The notes under the pieces were generated by a model, which saw only the letters and a list, made by a program, of their open reading frames with translations, was not told where the DNA came from and did no database searches. Source: Ophiobolus disseminans (lineage: Eukaryota > Ascomycota > Dothideomycetes > Pleosporales > Phaeosphaeriaceae). From it: 64,000 nucleotides of DNA. The position numbers were made by a program, and so were the translations under genes. This document shows positions 10,901 through 21,600 of this stretch, piece by piece. The first letter of the stretch is position 1, and every line of letters starts with the position of its first letter. The stretch spans positions 942,946 to 1,006,945 of the forward strand of contig MU006228.1 in NCBI GenBank assembly GCA_010093685.1, read 5' to 3'.

Positions 10901-12163
10901 GCACGTACTTTGTTGCATTTGTAGCAGCGCTGCAGCCAGCAGAACCGCAGAAATTGCGGCTACACAGAGACCAGCTTCCACCTCCGCCAAAGAGGTGGAG
11001 AGACCTAGAGAAGCACCCGTTTGGACAAGAGTTCATAGCCGCGGCAGCTGAAGAATTCAAGAGCTGCCAGGAAAAGGGCTGCTTCAAGATGACGTCAGCT
11101 GCAGAAGCTGACAGCCAGACACTGCCCTTGATGTGGGTATTCACGTACAAGTTCGATGAAGACGGACTGATGTACAAGTACAAGGCACAACTTGTTGTGA
11201 GAGGGGACCTCCAGGATGACTGGGGCGACACGTATGCAGCCACGCTGGCTGCAAGAGTGTTCAGGTTCCTTATAGCTCTCACGGCAGCCTTTGGGCTGAA
11301 GGCATATCAGTATGATGTGCTGAACGCGTTCTTGAACGCACCTTTGGACAAGCCAGTCTACGTACGGACTCCAGAGCCGTATGTGGCGCAGCTGGGCAAG
11401 CTACTCAAGCTCAAGAGAGCTCTGTATGGGCTCAAGGATGCGCCACTGCTCTGGTACAAGCNNNNNNNNNNNNNNNNNNNNNNNNNNNNNNNNNNNNNNN
11501 NNNNNNNNNNNNNNNNNNNNNNNNNNNNNNNNNNNNNNNNNNNNNNNNNNNNNNNNNNNNNNNNNNNNNNNNNNNNNNNNNNNNNNNNNNNNNNNNNNNN
11601 NNNNNNNNNNNNNNNNNNNNNNNNNNNNNNNNNNNNNNNNNNNNNNNNNNNNNNNNNNNNNNNNNNNNNNNNNNNNNNNNNNNNNNNNNNNNNNNNNNNN
11701 NNNNNNNNNNNNNNNNNNNNNNNNNNNNNNNNNNNNNNNNNNNNNNNNNNNNNNNNNNNNNNNNNNNNNNNNNNNNNNNNNNNNNNNNNNNNNNNNNNNN
11801 NNNNNNNNNNNNNNNNNNNNNNNNNNNNNNNNNNNNNNNNNNNNNNNNNNNNNNNNNNNNNNNNNNNNNNNNNNNNNNNNNNNNNNNNNNNNNNNNNNNN
11901 NNNNNNNNNNNNNNNNNNNNNNNNNNNNNNNNNNNNNNNNNNNNNNNNNNNNNNNNNNNNNNNNNNNNNNNNNNNNNNNNNNNNNNNNNNNNNNNNNNNN
12001 NNNNNNTGGCAATCAGAGCCAGCCAGCAGATAGCTGAGAGCTCGTCCTATGTCTGGGACAAGTCTCTCTTCTTTGGAGCATCTGATGCAGCGTTTGCTGA
12101 TGATGTAGAGAATCGTCGATCAGGCTGAAGGTCAGCACCCTCTTCACGTACTTTGGTTCTGAC
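7945..12163 (+). pseudogene. Copia-A gag-pol polyprotein with four in-frame stops
   Basis: One frame runs from ATG 7945 to the gap, broken only by TGA 8473, TAG 9610, TGA 10060 and TGA 10807. Gag covers the first ~350 codons. The protease has ILDPGSNCHVT near 9170. The integrase retains 'FGHV', GMDLVQL, RLDNKRG and a Glu in 'EEQNGLSE' (DDE set), followed by the typical LNRTP. The reverse transcriptase starts near 11080 with 'VVRGDLQDD' and 'YQYDVLNAFLNA', and the YVDD region falls in the Ns. RNase H residues (FFGASDAAFADD) appear at 12070. Single-frame gag-pol without a frameshift is normal for fungal Copia. The stops make it non-autonomous. Confidence 0.85.
11462..12006. other. assembly gap of 545 Ns inside Copia-A
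   Basis: The Ns replace the reverse transcriptase catalytic core and the start of RNase H. The retained flanks are still Copia. The true gap length is unknown. Confidence 0.99.
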
Positions 12164-12170
12164 TACTCAC

Positions 12171-12332
12171 CCCCCCCGTGCTTGTCCCGCCGATCATGTC
12201 AAAGTAGTCGCACGGCTTTGGCGGCGCATCTGGGTTGACGGCCTCCATCAGCTGCTCGAGGATCATCAGGGCAGACAGGCCGCGCACGCCGCCGCCGTCA
12301 AGCGCGAGCAGGCGGAGGTCGCTGCCGGGCAT
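12171..12332 (-). pseudogene. patatin-like phospholipase, first exon only
   Basis: ATG at 12332 opens 54 codons. They carry the patatin oxyanion motif DGGGVRGLSAL and the nucleophile motif in 'DMIGGTSTGG' (GxSxG-type start). The exon ends exactly at a strong donor, GTGAGT, at 12170-12165. Nothing after that donor resembles patatin. Within a few bases the sequence becomes Copia-A RNase H. The downstream exons with the catalytic Asp are therefore gone, replaced by the transposon. A full protein cannot be made. Confidence 0.8.
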
Positions 12333-12893
12333 GATGTATGCGTGTCAAACAGCAGAACTCGGGAGGTACAGAGGTCAAGCCGTAGGGTGAGGTGTGGTGT
12401 CTGCTCTACATCCTGGCGGTTGCCTCAGGTGGGCGTCGCTGGCGCAGCGTTTCCACCCCCAGCGCGTGCGGCTGAGCTGGCGCGCGTCTGCCGTCCTGCA
12501 GCTGCAAGCATGCGTTGGTGGATTGGGAATTGACAAGGCGGAACGGCTCGCATGGGGAATGTGGGCTTGTCACTTGTCGTGCAGTGCCGCTACGTCGGCG
12601 GTTTCGAGTGTTGCACTGCGTTGTGCCGATCTGCTTCTTGCCCGTGCGTCTTGGATTTATGGACTCCCAGAAATATTCTGGCAGGTTAAGATACCGTACG
12701 TTAAGACCGCGTATGCTCTATGTGCAGCTACACAAGCAACCTTCACTGCACCTTCTAATTAGAATTCGCACTGTACTGTACAAATAAGTTTGGCTTCTAG
12801 ATGCTTGCTGATCCAGCTCGCCAAGGCGAGGTATCGCAGCACCGGCCGGTCTCTCGCAAGCACCAGTGCTCTGTGTTCCTGTACGCCATCACC
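12333..12893. other. patatin promoter side and mariner left flank, no gene recognised
   Basis: Several overlapping frames on both strands are open because of high GC, but none is recognisable. The left end of the mariner element should lie in the right part. A shared ACTGTA near 12773 and inverted near 17277 is too short to call terminal repeats. Confidence 0.4.
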
Positions 12894-13171
12894 ATGGCTC
12901 CCCATCTCGCAGCATCGCAGCACGACATGATAAGGGATATGATTTCCAGTAATTCTCTGAGAGCTATTGATGTGGCAGCTGCGGCCGGTTGCAGCGACCG
13001 CACGATCCGTAACATCCGCTGTGGGCAAACAACAGAAAGACGAACTGGTTCATTTCTAGCTAATGGAGTTTGAGAGGTTTATATACATGGAGTGGAGTAT
13101 CGAGAAGATTCCGGATCAGCAGTGTCACGTGACCATGTGACGACATGGTAGAACATTCTGGAGTGTAGACG

Positions 13172-16100
13172 CAGACTCCGCAACAATCAAGTCAAGACAA
13201 TCTGAGACCGATTTCTTGACTTGATTAGGCGAGAGCAGCCCTACGGATTGTCTTGATTGCAGATTGAGGTGTCGTGAGGCAGTTGAGATTGTCTTGACTT
13301 GACTTGATTGTGAGAAATTTTAGATTTTGGTAGTGTAGCTACTCCCCCAGAGTTACGATCTCTAACGAGTCTGTCCAGTTATATATATCATACTCTCGCG
13401 CCAGTGAGTCGTCTGTAAAGCTCTCGCTGCTGCTGCTGCTGTTGCCGTCGCCGCTGTGCGTTTCAATTGCTTTTATGGTAGTGTAGCCAGCCCGAGTCCA
13501 TGCCCGTATAAGCTGTAGAGCCGCAAGCAACTCACTGCCAATCGCGCGTCGTTTTGGCTCAAGTAGATCACCAAGCTCACTAAAGAGCCGCTCGCACTCA
13601 CAGCTTGAGGCTGGAATAGTTAGTATATCGATTGCAAACTGGCTTAAACACGGGTATTTTGAGCGCATCGCAATCCAGTACTGGATAACGTTACCGTCGT
13701 CAAGGTTACGCCATGGCGGCTCTTGATTAAGCCAGCGGTCATACTCATCGCCTTGCGGGGCTGCTGCTGTGTGATTACGCTGTGTATAGGCTCTAATTAC
13801 GTCGTCTATATCGCTTGTTCGGGCGGCTCGAGCCGCTGGAATAGCCACTGGCGTTGGCAGCTTTTTATAGCTTTTCCAAAGCCGCTGGAAGCCCTTATTA
13901 GCGGCCTCGATCCACTCTGGCTTCTCACTCCAACTGTTTTCACAGTAGTATTTGTAGAGAGGGTGGAGGCACGTAGCAGCGTAATAGACTGGGGAGTCGT
14001 CGAGCTTATTAAAGTAAGCATCAGCCTTGTTCTAGGCAGCGCGGAGGTTAATATGAAGGTGATCTGTAGGCGTAATCGTTAGCAAGGAAAACCTGTAAGT
14101 AGCTGCAAAGTCTACCTTCTGGCGCCTCGTTATGCGCGTTGAAGTCAACATCAATCCATGGCTGTGCAAGCTCTTCGAGGTTACGCAGTATATACTCGAA
14201 GACTAGCAGCACTTCGTAGATTGCGCCAAAACTGCCAACCTTACCGCGACCCTCTAGCCTCTTCGTTGCTATCTCAAGCGGCTTAAGGCAGTTCTGGTAC
14301 TCTGTAATTGTTGCCCAGTCGTTGGCAGCAAGCCCGCCTTGCCTCATCCAAGCCGGCACATCCTTGCAGGCGCTGCCGCTGCGCTTTTCATTAAAAGCGA
14401 CACTCTTAATGTAGTGCTCTATATATCGATCAAAGGCACCGTGAAGCTTTGTCGCGCGCTCAATAGCGGCGTGATATGAGTTCCAGCGGGTGACAACTAG
14501 GCGTACAGGTGTAAGGAGTGGGATCTGATCGTCGGCCGGCAGCGCTTTGTTAGCGTCGCGCTGGCAAGCCTGGAAAAGCTCATGCTGCTGCGGCGTCCTA
14601 ATAAAGTTGATAACTGCAATCAGCGTGCCTAATTGTCCATGTCGGCGCCACTCGCGCATGTACAGCTCCTCAGTTCTAAGCTGCTCTGCAACGTTGTTGT
14701 ACGAGTCCTTGTCGTCGCCGAAAAGCAAAGCTTGCCCAATAAGATTGATTGTATAAGGGCTGCAGCGGAGACGACGGTGTATAGGATTAAAGCCGCCGTA
14801 ATTGCGCGCAATTGCTGCAATTGCGGTGTCATTATTTAACGCGTTGTCGAGGACAAAGTAGCCTAATCGATCAGGTGTAATGCCAAACTCTCTCAGCGTC
14901 TGGATAACAACAGCAGCAATAGCCTCGCCTATAGAAATTAGCTAGGTTGCGCAGAATTGTATTTTCATCTTGCCTGTGTGCGCGCCAGCGAGCTGCGGGA
15001 GGCTAATAGGCAAGTCGTGTACGGCACTAGCTGCTGTAGCAAAATGGGCAACGATCCCAAAGAAGCCGCGCTTCCCACCCTTAGTCGTCCAGCCGTCAAA
15101 GCTTATGTGTATTTTGCTTACAGCTGCAGACAGGGCTAAGACTATCTGCGGCTTTAGCAACTTGAACAGCCTCATCGCGTACGTTGCAACACTGCGAGGG
15201 CTTCGCCACAACGAGCTTTCTGCCTCTGGGTTGGCAAACTTGATCATATCGCGCGTCGATTGCCGTGCAATTATTTCTATTGGCATATTGTTGTCAACGA
15301 GCCAGAGAACAAAGGCAAGTCGAAACTGTTGTACGTTAAAGTAGCCAAACACGTTGGTTGCTTCTTGGGATAGTTCAACGCCGCCGTCGATCGCCTGCTG
15401 CAGCGATAGCTGACCTTGCCCGTACGCGATGCTGCTTTTCGCGTCGAGATCGTTAGACAGGCCATGGCCTCGTGCAGCCTTCCGGAGGTGAGTTGCTGCT
15501 GCAGACGTCGCTCTCGTTATATCGTATAGGCCACCACCAAAGACCTTGTGAGAATGGCAGTATCTGCATACAAACCACACGCTTTTTGGGTTGCTCCGCT
15601 TAACAACGCGATAGCCATGCTGATATATCCAACTCTTCTTGCCTGTTGGCGCCTTAACTGGCTTCATGTATTGCTTCAGCCGCTCCCAATTAATCCCATC
15701 AAAGTGATCGGCTCCGTCAGTCTCCCACGTTGACCGGCCTGCGCCAGCGTCATCTGCTATTGATCCAGTGCCAGCGTGGCTGCCCTCGGTGGGCGCGGCA
15801 ATCTCAGCTTCAGGTTGCGACTCCAAAAATTGCGTTTCCCACGCTGGCTCAGACGGCGACTCGGTGGCCTGGCTAGCTAGGGCTTCTCGGGGCGACAGCG
15901 ATCGCTGCGATAGGCGCAGTCGTTTAGCAGCTTCAACAGCAACTGTAGGTGCGCCGCTGCGCTTCTTTTGAGATTGGGGAGGCATTGTAACGCGTTGTTA
16001 AAAACGAAAGATATAGGCGGAGGATGAACGGGTGAGAGGAGCTCCGCTAGGTAATACGACTTAGTAGGACGCGCCACGACGCGTCACGACGCGCTATTAC

Positions 16101-16297
16101 AAGAAACTCTATCTTTTATCTATCCTTCACCCTCCACCCCTATAGCAGCACAATCTCATCAATCTGGCAATCTGGATGTCACGGATTGATTGATTGAGCT
16201 ACTAATCTAAAGACTAGCTTCTTGATTTGATTATAGCTTCAATCTGGCAATCTCACAAGATCAATCTCACAATCCGGATTGATTGTTGCGGACTCTG
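13172..16297 (-). mobile_element. hAT DNA transposon, 3126 bp, with TIRs and 8-bp TSD
   Basis: The terminal inverted repeats are 19 bp, CAGACTCCGCAACAATCAA at 13172 and its inverse at 16279-16297, with one mismatch. The 8-bp target duplication is TGTAGACG at 13164-13171 and 16298-16305, exactly the hAT length. Inside both ends lie subterminal repeats built on 'gtcttgacttgatt' and 'caatctggcaatct'. The element carries one transposase gene on the minus strand. Confidence 0.95.
13339..15985 (-). pseudogene. hAT transposase with two stops and one frameshift
   Basis: ATG at 15985. The N-terminus is Ser/Glu-rich, followed by a BED-like zinc finger (WFVCRYCHSHKVF, then ATHLRKAARGH). The first catalytic region is SFDGWTTKGGKRGFFGIV. 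The middle has the 'RCSPYTINLIGQALLFG' and 'RWNSYHAAIERA' blocks. The C-terminal hATC dimerisation region is SCECERLFSELGDLLEPKRRAI. TAG at 14942-14944 interrupts it. A one-base shift near 14055 is followed by TAG at 14032-14034 in the new frame, and the rest (13339-13848) is then open to TAA. Both TAGs could be TGG or CAG decayed by C:G to T:A change. It is not autonomous. Confidence 0.9.
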
Positions 16298-16950
16298 TGT
16301 AGACGTCGGCTGACATCCGCTCTAACCTCCGCTACTTTGGCTCATCTAGAGCACCTTTCAACGGGGGCGGGCGACGTCGACAGATAACACCGATCATGCT
16401 AGATGCCCTGAGAGAGAGGTTGCTGGAGAAGCCGGGCATGTACCAAGACGAGATGGTCGTGTTCTTGTACGATGAGTTTTGAGGTTATAGTAAACAACTC
16501 TGCAGTGAGCCGTGCTCTGGCATCTAAGGCTGGACAAAGAAAGCTACTCGTCAGGTCGCAAAGGAACGAAATGCTGATCTCTGGGACTACTACCTCCACA
16601 ACCTATCTGTCTTTCAGTCACACCACCTTGCCTATGTGGATGAGTCCGGATGCGACAAACGCATCGGCTTTAGACGCACCGGCTGGTCACCGCTTGGTGT
16701 TGCACCGGTGCAGATCGCGCAATTCCATCAAGACCGCAGGCATCAGATCCTTCCCGCGTACACCCAGGATGGTGTCCTCTTCTATCGCGTGTTCCAGGGT
16801 CCGACCGACAGTCCTATCTTCGAAGACTTCATAGAACAACTTCTTCAACACTGCGGGCGTTGGCCAGAACCAAAATCCGTGCTGGTCATGGATAACGCCT
16901 CGTTCCACCACAGCGAGGGAGTCAGAGGGTTGTGCCTTTGCGCAGGCGTG

Positions 16951-17022
16951 AAGCTCGTGTTCTTGCCGCCCTACTCCTCGGACCTGAAGCTCGTGTTCTT
17001 GCCGCTCTACTCCCCGGACCTG
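16951..17022 (+). repeat. 36-bp tandem duplication in the mariner catalytic domain
   Basis: Two 36-bp units (16951-16986 and 16987-17022) differ at two positions. They encode twelve residues twice (KLVFLPPYSSDL then KLVFLPLYSPDL). Frame is kept, so the duplication lengthens the spacing to the last acidic motif. Confidence 0.95.
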
Positions 17023-17214
17023 AACCCAATCGAAGAGTTCTTTGGAGACTTGAAGCGCTTCATCAGGCGGAATTGGGTAGAGTATGAAAGCAATCCTGCC
17101 CAGGACTTTGGAGCTTTTCTTGAATGGTGCATAAGCGTTGCGGGAGGCAGGGTGGACAATGCAAGAGCACACTTTTGGCATGCAGGAGTCACTGTTGAAA
17201 CAAGTCGAGTTTAA

Positions 17215-17305
17215 TGTGATTGGGCTAATGAATTCATAAATGCAGTCCTGTTTGCTGTAAGGATAGAAAGCGCAACTACAGTCAACAAGAGTATTGTCCG
17301 TGTAT
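17215..17305. other. mariner 3' flank
   Basis: Short non-coding stretch. 'ctacagt' at 17276-17282 may be part of the right terminal repeat, but this is unproven. Confidence 0.3.
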
Positions 17306-18120
17306 CTATACCGCAAGATACTCTACGCTAACTCTCCTGCTCCCCATTGTATGCTGACTTATAGAGCTCAGCCATATCTCAATGTCGCTAACAAGTCGAC
17401 GTGCCACACCTCTCTTCACTCCATTCTGGATAAGGAAGTCAAAGTCTTGATCCTTGTGCAGTTGCTCCAAGTCTAGCATCTCCAGCAAGGTATTGTTGCA
17501 AGCCTTCTGATACTCCATCTTCTGTGCCTCATCGACGACATTTGACTGCTGCCATTGACTGTAGGCTGTTATGGCTAAATTGCGAGGACCAGGAATGTCT
17601 AGACCTATGCGTCCTGGAGCTCGCTCCATAGGGCATGGTACACTAAGGGTAGATGTTGTTGAGGGAGACTGGCCAGGGTGCTGGGGCAAGACGTTTGTGA
17701 ACGTGACAGGCGCAAGATTTGTTCCAGACATGCTCCCGCCTGTGTGAACGGTCTGTAGGCACTGTATTCCAGCTACCTAACCCAGATGCTATTTACAGTC
17801 GAGATGAAGAGAAAAGTAAGAGTGTGCGGCTATCCTGCTTGTTGAGGGTTGGTGCGCGGCCCGTGTGCTCTTGGCGGCGGGGAAGCGACTAGGCTAGCTG
17901 CCTAGTCATGTGACTCGGGGCTCAGCCCGTTACAGCCTGCAGCTTGCCAATCGCGCCGCTGGTCTTCTTCGGCGTATAGCTGTTCACGGATGTCTTCAGG
18001 AACGTCATTGTGAGTATTCAGGACGTGACCCTCCTCCACAAGTTGGATCAAGGTCTTGAGGTGGTGCGTCTGCAGCTTGTAATGCTTCTTCCCAAAAGGG
18101 TCACGCCAGCAACGCGGCCC
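17306..18120 (-). pseudogene. unknown, repeat-associated protein gene, split by a solo LTR
   Basis: Reading on the minus strand, 18120-17940 encodes NRGPRCWRDPFGKKHYKLQT and continues to VPEDIREQLYAEEDQRRDW. 17742-17306 encodes the rest, including 'ITAYSQWQQSNVVDEAQKMEY' and GVKRGVARRLVSDIEIWL. Removing LTR type G and one TSD joins the two halves in frame (..WQAAG-GSMSG..). No ATG lies in frame at the 5' side and an upstream TAG closes it, so the N-terminus is missing or in another exon. I believe this family is repeated in Pleosporales genomes, possibly as a transposon passenger, but cannot name it. Confidence 0.6.
17743..17934 (-). repeat. solo LTR type G, 192 bp, TSD GCCTG
   Basis: On the minus strand it begins TGTAACGGGC and ends CCGTTCACA. 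It is flanked by GCCTG at 17738-17742 and 17935-17939. The first eight bases equal those of Copia-A LTRs, but the rest differs, so it is a separate family. Confidence 0.85.
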
Positions 18121-18199
18121 GCGGTTGCATGGCGGCCCAGGACCCCTCCCTACTAGCTAGAGCATAAGCGAATGGCGAACACAGGCACTTCCGTCTTTT

Positions 18200-18280
18200 C
18201 AATCCTCCCCCCTTCAAAGTTAAGGGCAATCCTTCCCCCTTCAAAGTTAAGAGCAATCCTCCCCCCTTCAAGGCTTAAGG
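18200..18280 (+). repeat. three tandem 27-bp repeats
   Basis: Units start at 18200, 18227 and 18254. Each reads 'caatcc' plus a C-rich run plus 'ttcaaagttaag', with a few substitutions. They mark the left edge of the ankyrin relic and may be the site of the break that removed its N-terminus. Confidence 0.9.
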
Positions 18281-18462
18281 CAACGATGAGTCAAAGTTGG
18301 AGGCACTTCTGAGGGCGGGTCTCGATCCTGACGCGAGGTCAAGTGTTCTCCAAACGGCAGCAATGAAGGCAGCTGGGGCAGGGAATCTCAAGATGCTTGA
18401 GATACTAGTACGTCATCAGGCCAATCTGCTCTTAAAAGACGTCTATGGATGGTCTGTCATAC

Positions 18463-18591
18463 TGATGAAAGGCACAAGTGAGATGCGAACTTGTTTGTTA
18501 TTGTAAGCTATCGGAACTGGCTATGTAGAAGGAACGAGCTGAACGGACGCTAGTCCCAAAGAGGTACACATGTGACTTGTACCTTTGAACA
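18463..18591 (-). repeat. 3' LTR of Copia-B
   Basis: On the minus strand it begins TGTTCAAAGG and ends CCTTTCATCA. The inner neighbour (18592-18602) reads CTGAGGGGGTG on the minus strand, a polypurine tract. Confidence 0.93.
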
Positions 18592-18612
18592 CACCCCCTC
18601 AGCAAGAGATGC

Positions 18613-21600
18613 TTAGATAGCCATGAACTGATTATGAGTGACAGGAGAGATAGTAGGCTTGTTTAGACCAATCTGTTTAACCCAGGCGGAGTGAGCCAGC
18701 TTGTCAAGCGGCTTTGTAAGTCCGTCAGCAGCCATCTCATGGGTGCGTACATGTTGGAGAGCCAGGTGGCCGTCCTTGACGCGATCCTTGATATAGTGGT
18801 AGTATATATCGACGTGTTTTGTACGTTCGTGGTGGCCCTCAGAGGCAACAAGGTCAATAGATGGCTGGTTGTTGCCGTAGAGCCTTATAGGATGGGCGTC
18901 TTGGCCTAGGTAGCCAACTTGCTTTAGCAATCGGGCGAGCCAGGTAGCCTCCTTCGCAGCGTACGTAAGACCAACGTACTCTGCCTCTGTTGTAGAGGTA
19001 GTAACGAGACGCTGTTTGCACGATTTGTGGCAGATAGTGCCTCCTGCTAACTTGAACAGGTAGCCAGAGGTAGACTTGCGGTCCTCTGCGTCGGCGAACG
19101 ACGCATCGCTGTACGCGTGGAGTCCTAGGTCTTAGTGAGGTGAGGTCTTAGAGAAGACATCAATGGATAGGTTAGACGAGTCATAAGGGGCCTTATAGGC
19201 CATAGCTAGGTCCTTGTACGTGTAGAGGTAGTCGACGATCTGCATAGCGTAGTTATAGTGATCCTCTGTTGGATTGCTCATCGCTCGAGCGAGGTAGTTG
19301 ACATGGAATGCCACGTCTGTCCGAATTTGCGACGCTGGGTATAGTAGTTTGCCGATAAGCGATTGGTATCGCTGTATGAGCTGGGGCGGAGCCTGATCGT
19401 CCTTGAGTCGAAGCTTGAGCTTGAGCGCCTTAAGATCCATAGGATAATAGCGAGCTGGGGCGTCAGTGCGCTTGAAGTCGTGTGCGAGCTTGTCAATGTA
19501 CGACTCCATAGAGAGCTCAATAGCTCGTTGAGCGCGATCGCGACGGATTCGGATACCGAGATAGTGTGAGATAGGGCCTAGGTCGCGACACTTGTACTTT
19601 TCAAGTACGAGCTTCTTGAGAGCAGCCATCTCCTTCTTCGTACGCGTAATCAGGACGAGATCGTCAACGTATGCGAGAATGATGCTGCCTGTTGCAGTAT
19701 TGATGAATACGCATGGGTCTGCCTCAATTGGCAGATACCCAATTGAGGCTAGGTAGCGAGCCAGCTCCTTGTACCATAGTCGCGGAGAGCGACGTAGGCC
19801 GTACAGGGCCTTGCGGAGCTTAGCTGGCTTACCGTCAGGTAGGCGAATATAGATGTCTTCGTCTTTGTCAAGGTGGCCGTTGAGGAAGGCTGTGACAACG
19901 TCAAGTTGGTCGCACTCTAGGTCTAGAGCGGCGACGAGGGCGAGTAGTGCTTTGAGAGTGGTTGAGCGGGCAACTGCGGCGTAGGTCTCGCGCCAAAAAT
20001 CAGTGTCCTGGCGGTTGCCACATACAACAAGCCGAGCTTTAAAGCGTACGAGCTTGCCAGCGTCGTCGAGTTTGTATTTGTATATCCACTTTGTAGGTAG
20101 AGCAAAGATGCCTGTAGGCAACGTCACGACAGTCTCCTAAGTGCCGTTGTTGTCATGCGACTAGTACTCCTCACCCTCCGCAAGCAGCCATTGTTTGTTG
20201 AAACGGTGGTGTCGGGCCTGTTTTGCGCTGGTTGGTTCGGGAGGGAGGATTGGGTCGTCTCTAGTGACACTGGATGAATAGTTAATAGCGCTGGCAAAGC
20301 AGCGAGCCACCGTAGGAGGACGTGTTTGAGGCTAATTGCCGCTGTCAGACGAGCAGCTTTTGCAGTTGGATTGCGACGCCTCTTTGTATCAAGGATAAGG
20401 CGGTCATCTTCGTCCGCGGTGATATCAAGGTGACGAGGAGCTTCTCCATCGTCTATATCGTCGCAATTGTTGAGGCCTCTGAAGTCATAGCCTTAGCCAG
20501 CTTCAGGTAGGTGGAATTTGTCAAGTTGTGCAACAATAGACTCGTTGCCCTCACCCCCAGTCCCTGGGACTATTGAGGTGATATCTGGTGACAACGGAGG
20601 TGTCTGTAGAGTAGATTGGGCTGGTGAGCTAGCAATCTGAATGTCTGTTGGGGCGGTATCTTGGGTTGTGGAGTGAGATACTTCAAGAAGTGGAGCAGAC
20701 GCCCACTTGACGCTGCTTGTACGGATGAGCTTCTGATGATCAAGGTCCCACAAAAGATAGATTCGAGAGCCCTTGCGGCCGACAAAGTAGGCTTTCGTTG
20801 CGCGGGCTGAAAACTTGTTGCTCTGTACGCGACGCTGTTCTGGGATATGGACCCAGCCAGCTTCGCCAAACTTGCGCAGGGCGCAAAGATTTGGGATGGG
20901 ATTTAGGGTACCCATGTACTCAAGGAGCATCTGGCGAGGCGTCTTGCCGTCAGCTAGGGCAGTGGTCGGGTAGTGATTGATGAGTTCAGTGGCGTAGCGT
21001 GCAGCATACGGCCACATTGACTTTGGAAGATGTGGAGCTCCGATCATCATAAGACGAACGCGCGCTTCTTCGATTCGGTTGCTTGACTCAGCTGCTCCGT
21101 TCTGGTGTGAGGTGTAGGGCGTAGAAGCCTCAAAGACTGTGCCAAGCTGGGAGAGTTGCTCCTTTGTCTTGTTGTTGACAAGGACCTTGTCATTGTCTAG
21201 ATAGCAAATAGCGACCGTGGCCTTATACTGTGTCTTAGTCATGCGCAGAAAGCGCAGCAACGAGTCTGTACAGCTGTCCTTAGTGGTAGTGACGTTGATC
21301 CAGCGATAGCGTGTGTAGTCGTCAGTATAGATGATCCACCAGCGCTCTTTGTCAACGCCGACAGGCGTGATAGGACCGACTATATCAATATAGATTCGCT
21401 TAAACGGGCGAGTCGCTCGCTGAGGCGGACAGCGTGAGATTTGTTTGCGAGCATTGCCAAGAAGGCAGACCTCACAGGAAAAGTTCTGGGTACCCTAGAG
21501 CTCGAGACCAATCGTGGTCTTTACAAGCTGCTTTAAGGCGTTGATATCAGCATGTCCAAATGTCTCGTGGAGCTTAGTCAAGGAGACCTTTCGCGTTGGG

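Larger units (their letters stand above)
7721..12165 (+). mobile_element. Copia-A: Ty1/Copia LTR retrotransposon, 3'-truncated, with a sequencing gap
   Basis: The element begins with a 137-bp LTR (7721-7857), then a primer-binding site at 7858-7870, then one long gag-pol frame from 7945. The order protease, integrase, reverse transcriptase, RNase H is that of Copia. It loses frame in the RNase H region and stops being recognisable around 12163-12168, where patatin exon 1 begins. There is no 3' LTR, so no TSD can be checked. A second copy of the LTR stands alone at 24470. Confidence 0.9.
13020..16315. repeat. solo LTR (type F) inserted in the mariner transposase, itself split by a hAT element
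   Basis: Without the hAT element and its duplicated target it is 162 bp, starting TGTGGGCAAA and ending CGGCTGACA. It is flanked by TCCGC at 13015-13019 and 16316-16320, a 5-bp duplication. It carries 'ttatatac' and 'tcacgtgac', like LTR type C, which also ends in ..GGCTGACA when read on this strand. A minus orientation is therefore likely. Confidence 0.75.
12894..17214 (+). pseudogene. Tc1/mariner-type transposase, split by a solo LTR carrying a hAT element
   Basis: Codons 1-42 lie at 12894-13019. The helix-turn-helix reads AAAAGCSDRTIRNIR. The frame then resumes exactly at 16321 with SNLRYFGSSRAPFNGGGRRR. Between them sits one LTR-type insertion with TSD TCCGC. The catalytic part (16620-17214) has the three acidic landmarks in YVDESGCDKR, LVMDNASFHH and YSPDLNPIEEFF, typical of DDE_3 transposases in fungi. 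Frame is lost and regained between about 16480 and 16525 (two compensating indels). A 36-bp tandem duplication at 16951-17022 repeats the segment just before the last acidic motif. The terminal inverted repeats could not be placed. It is inactive. Confidence 0.85.

Noticed and set aside
12153..12762. Plus-strand frames antisense to and beside the patatin exon
   Set aside because: Shadow frames of a GC-rich exon; the minus strand has the patatin motifs and a perfect donor.
12770..17282. Mariner terminal inverted repeats around ACTGTA
   Set aside because: Only six bases agree and no TA duplication can be placed with confidence.
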